Source: Hyphomicrobiales bacterium
Lineage (GTDB): Bacteria; Pseudomonadota; Alphaproteobacteria; Rhizobiales; JAJFHB01
Assembly: GCA_021775795.1 (NCBI GenBank)
Contig: JAJFHB010000596.1
Span: 1 to 8,695, forward strand
Length of the DNA stretch: 8,695 nt
Direction of reading: 5' to 3'
Shown in pieces: positions 6,710 through 8,695 of the stretch (the first letter of the stretch is position 1; each line of letters begins with the position of its first letter). A model generated the notes under the pieces. The model made no database searches. It was not told the DNA's origin and was given only the letters and a program-made list of their open reading frames with translations. Made by a program: the position numbers and the translations under genes.

Positions 6710-7467
6710 GCTTTTCCGGCGAGAACCCTTTGAGCCGCAGCTTTTGCTTCATCACCAATCCAACCGCCAAGTTGGGGCTCGTTTCCGTTCTCGAGAGCGT
6801 CATCGAGAATTGCGAGTGTGGCGGCGCGCATCTGTTGCTTGATGGCCGCAAATCCTTGTGGCGGCAGGCGCGCAAGTTCCTGAGCCTTTTGCTTTGATCG
6901 CTCGAGGACCCTTTGCGATGGACAGATTTCGTCCACAACACCGCTTTCATGAGCCTGCTTTGTGCTGACCAGGTCTCCAAACAAGAGAACCCGACGAAAC
7001 AACTGCGGTGAGTGCTCAGCCCGTGCGATCTCGAGTGCTGATATGGGGAAGGGGGCACCGACTTTTACTTCTGTGAGGCCCATCGAACTGCTTTCATCCG
7101 ATGCGATCCTGTAATCACAACACAGGGCAAGAATGTAGCCGCCGGCAATTGCGTGACCGTTGATGGCCGCAATGGTGGGTCGGTTCAGGGCATAGAGTTT
7201 TGTGTAGACCCGGTTAAGGGCAATGACGATGCGGTCTTGATCCGACACGTTGAGAGTGGGTAGTGTTTTCAGGTCAACACCGGCACAAAAGATGCGGTCT
7301 GATCCCGTGATAATCAAGACCTGCCAGTTCGGATTGAGGTCCAATTCGTTCAGCCTGTCGGCAATCAACTCGAGAAAAGAGATGTCCAGCGCATTGGCGG
7401 GCGCTCGTGTTAGCGTGAGGATGGCTGTAACGCCTTCGATTTCCAGATCAAGTCTGCGATCAACCAT
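6706..7467 (-). CDS. Enoyl-CoA hydratase/isomerase (crotonase) family protein, isomerase-like active site
   Basis: Crotonase-fold acyl-CoA enzyme of 253 residues. Oxyanion-hole residues are visible in FCAGVDLK (60-67) and [10 protein letters not shown] (101-110). In rat enoyl-CoA hydratase two glutamates, 144 and 164, act on the substrate. Here the segment aligned with GGGCELAMMCD reads [11 protein letters not shown], so position 144 is Ile112. The second glutamate is kept as Glu133 in GLTEVKVG. A single glutamate of this kind is typical of delta3-delta2-enoyl-CoA isomerases, so isomerase activity is more likely than hydratase; the true substrate is unknown. The ATG at 7467 has an excellent ribosome site, AAAGGA (7474-7479 on the minus strand), six bases upstream. 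It is monocistronic as far as visible, convergent with pccB, and likely serves fatty or branched acyl-CoA breakdown. Confidence 0.88.
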   Translation of the reverse strand: MVDRRLDLEIEGVTAILTLTRAPANALDISFLELIADRLNELDLNPNWQVLIITGSDRIFCAGVDLKTLPTLNVSDQDRIVIALNRVYTKLYALNRPTIAAINGHAIAGGYILALCCDYRIASDESSSMGLTEVKVGAPFPISALEIARAEHSPQLFRRVLLFGDLVSTKQAHESGVVDEICPSQRVLERSKQKAQELARLPPQGFAAIKQQMRAATLAILDDALENGNEPQLGGWIGDEAKAAAQRVLAGKA

Positions 7468-7500
7468 GTTTCGTCCTTTACAGAGTGCGGCTTTGCAAGG

Positions 7501-7578
7501 TTTGCCTCTTGTTAGCCAAATTTCAAGACCTGCCAGCTAGTGTTTCCGCTGAGTCAGTTGTGTTGTGTAAGAGGCAAA
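7501..7578. promoter_or_regulatory. 10-bp inverted repeat whose right arm covers a ribosome binding site
   Basis: TTTGCCTCTT (7501-7510) is the exact reverse complement of AAGAGGCAAA (7569-7578), with 58 bases between. The right arm includes the GAGG and runs into AAAGG (7576-7580), the ribosome site of the gene starting at 7588. If transcription begins left of 7501, the stem would sequester that site. Otherwise the arms may be paired protein-binding sites in the divergent promoter region. Both readings are inference. Confidence 0.4.
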
Positions 7579-7587
7579 GGTGTTCAT

Positions 7588-8580
7588 ATGACCGAGGTCC
7601 AGTGGCCCAGTGCGGTCGATTCTATATTCCGCAAAAACGAAATTACTCCCGAAGATGTCCTGATGCTGCGTCGCACCGTGTTTGGTGATGCGCACGTCGG
7701 TGATGATGAGGCTGAGCTGATATTCAGATTGAATGATGCCTGCACTTCACAGTGTGATGAGTGGGTTGAATTCTTTGTTGAGGCCATCACTGACTTTATT
7801 GTCGTGCAAGCCGATCCGGAAGGATATGTCTCGGAATCAAACGCGTCCTGGCTGATCCAAAGGATCAATCACGATGGACATGTGCAGACCCAAAGCGAAC
7901 TGGATCTTCTGGTCAAGGTTCTTGAAAAAGCACAGAGGAGCCCGGAGAGGCTTGTTGCTTTTGCTCTTGATCAGGTCAAGTTCGGTGTGCTGGAAGGTGA
8001 GGGGCCAGTGGGGCGCTCGCTTGCGCTCGAACCCGGTGTTGTCGGTGAGGCAGAGGTTAAGCTTCTGCGTCGGATACTCTACGCCTTTGGTGGCGATGGA
8101 AACATTGCGATCTCGAGGGCCGAGGCTGAAGCCCTGTTTGATCTCAATGATGCGACCCAGGAAGCAGACAACCATCCGGATTGGTCGGATCTGTTCGTAA
8201 AGGCAGTTGCCAATTTTCTGATGGCGGCTTCCGGTTACGTTGTGCCGGCGCGTGAAGAAGCTTTGCGCAGAGAAAAGTGGCTGGAAGAGCGTGATGGTGT
8301 GTCAGGTTTTATGAGCCAGATGCTTGCTGGCGGCCTGCGTGGCATTTTCGAAGCCTACAAGCGTGATGAAGAACAAGATCGCTATGCCCGGCTCTTCGGG
8401 CGCGAGAACATGATTGCCGAGAGCGAAAAGATCAACGCGCTGGAAGCTGACTGGCTGGCGACCCGCATCGGCCGGGATGGTCTGTTGCATGAAAATGAGA
8501 AAGCGCTTTTGAGCTTTATCAGAGATGAATCGCCGGAAATTCACCCGGCACTCAAACAGCTCGTAGAAAGTGCTGCCTGA
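7588..8580 (+). CDS. Acidic protein of unknown function with two related helical halves (TerB-like appearance)
   Basis: I do not recognise a named family. The ATG at 7588 has AAAGG (7576-7580) seven bases upstream and gives 330 residues; no signal peptide or membrane segment is evident, so it is probably cytoplasmic. Residues 25-121 and the C-terminal half resemble each other. Matches are LMLRRTVF with KLLRRILY, EAELIFRLNDA with EAEALFDLNDA, DEWVEFFVEAITDF with PDWSDLFVKAVANF, and ASWLIQRINHDG with ADWLATRIGRDG. In the second copy the last two blocks are separated by an insert of about 60 residues (roughly 225-285) rich in charged residues, with a short glycine-containing hydrophobic stretch (GFMSQMLAGGLRG). 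The pattern of short acidic loops (DG followed by helix) recalls TerB-like or EF-hand-like helical repeats; this is only a resemblance. It is divergent from the crotonase gene. Confidence 0.85.
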   Translation: MTEVQWPSAVDSIFRKNEITPEDVLMLRRTVFGDAHVGDDEAELIFRLNDACTSQCDEWVEFFVEAITDFIVVQADPEGYVSESNASWLIQRINHDGHVQTQSELDLLVKVLEKAQRSPERLVAFALDQVKFGVLEGEGPVGRSLALEPGVVGEAEVKLLRRILYAFGGDGNIAISRAEAEALFDLNDATQEADNHPDWSDLFVKAVANFLMAASGYVVPAREEALRREKWLEERDGVSGFMSQMLAGGLRGIFEAYKRDEEQDRYARLFGRENMIAESEKINALEADWLATRIGRDGLLHENEKALLSFIRDESPEIHPALKQLVESAA

Positions 8581-8585
8581 ATGAT

Positions 8586-8695
8586 TTACGCACTTGCGGC
8601 CGGTTGCAGAATTTCTGCAGTCGGCTCAGGTGCATATATTGTGACACACCGCTCGACACCGCGCAGTTCGTGCTCACCCATGGAGCGCCAACCGG
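8586..8695 (-). CDS. C-terminal end of a class III adenylate/guanylate cyclase (partial)
   Basis: On the minus strand the bases from the right edge to a TAA at 8588-8586 read as 35 codons. They include SMGEHELRGVERCVTIYAP, which closely fits the end of class III nucleotide cyclase domains (pattern GEHxLRGVxxxVxVY). The remaining 14 residues form a short proline- and alanine-rich tail. Catalytic residues and any sensor domain lie outside the window, so the protein's signal and activity cannot be judged. It is convergent with the two-repeat protein gene, with only five bases between the stops. The match rests on one conserved segment, so confidence is moderate. Confidence 0.68.
   Translation of the reverse strand, partial: GWRSMGEHELRGVERCVTIYAPEPTAEILQPAASA

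Noticed and set aside
8581..8695. Plus-strand open frame starting ATG at 8581
   Set aside because: The translation looks random and has no family signal, whereas the minus strand gives a good cyclase C-terminus over the same bases.

Overview
The window looks like chromosomal DNA from an alphaproteobacterium, probably Hyphomicrobiales or a close relative. The reasons are the run rarA, crcB, large-subunit pseudouridine synthase, HAD phosphatase, ATP12 chaperone, pccB, the presence of an ATP12-type F1 assembly factor (typical of alphaproteobacteria and mitochondria), and PccB and CrcB sequences of that type. I see no insertion sequence, integrase, CRISPR array, rRNA or complete tRNA. The order assignment is inference from recalled gene order, not from a search.

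Layout. 45-1349 is rarA. 1350-1753 is a roughly 400-base non-coding stretch holding several inverted repeats. 1754-2077 encodes a small exported protein of unknown function, closed by a strong rho-independent terminator (2102-2140). 2141-2333 is a leader with a palindrome and a long inverted repeat. A plus-strand gene run follows: crcB (2334-2714), an RluC-type pseudouridine synthase (2711-3712), a HAD hydrolase (3705-4301), an ATP12-family chaperone (4343-5095) and pccB (5177-6709). The first three of these overlap by 4 and 8 bases and the rest are spaced by 41 and 81 bases, so they are probably at least partly cotranscribed. A crotonase-family gene lies convergently on the minus strand (6706-7467) and shares the palindromic stop CTAG with pccB. 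Divergent from it is a 330-residue protein of unknown function (7588-8580) built from two related halves. The right edge holds the last 35 codons of a minus-strand gene that reads like the C-terminus of a class III adenylate/guanylate cyclase.

Themes. Most genes are housekeeping: replication-fork maintenance, fluoride export, 23S rRNA modification, F1-ATPase assembly, and propionyl-CoA and acyl-CoA metabolism. No complete new multi-gene system is evident. The points most worth a second look are: a HAD protein that keeps the catalytic DxD but appears to lack about 22 residues directly after it; the two-repeat acidic protein at 7588-8580, whose ribosome binding site lies in one arm of a 10-bp inverted repeat; the hairpin-rich gap after rarA; the TGAAACG-type palindrome before crcB; and a crotonase lacking one of the two catalytic glutamates of a hydratase.
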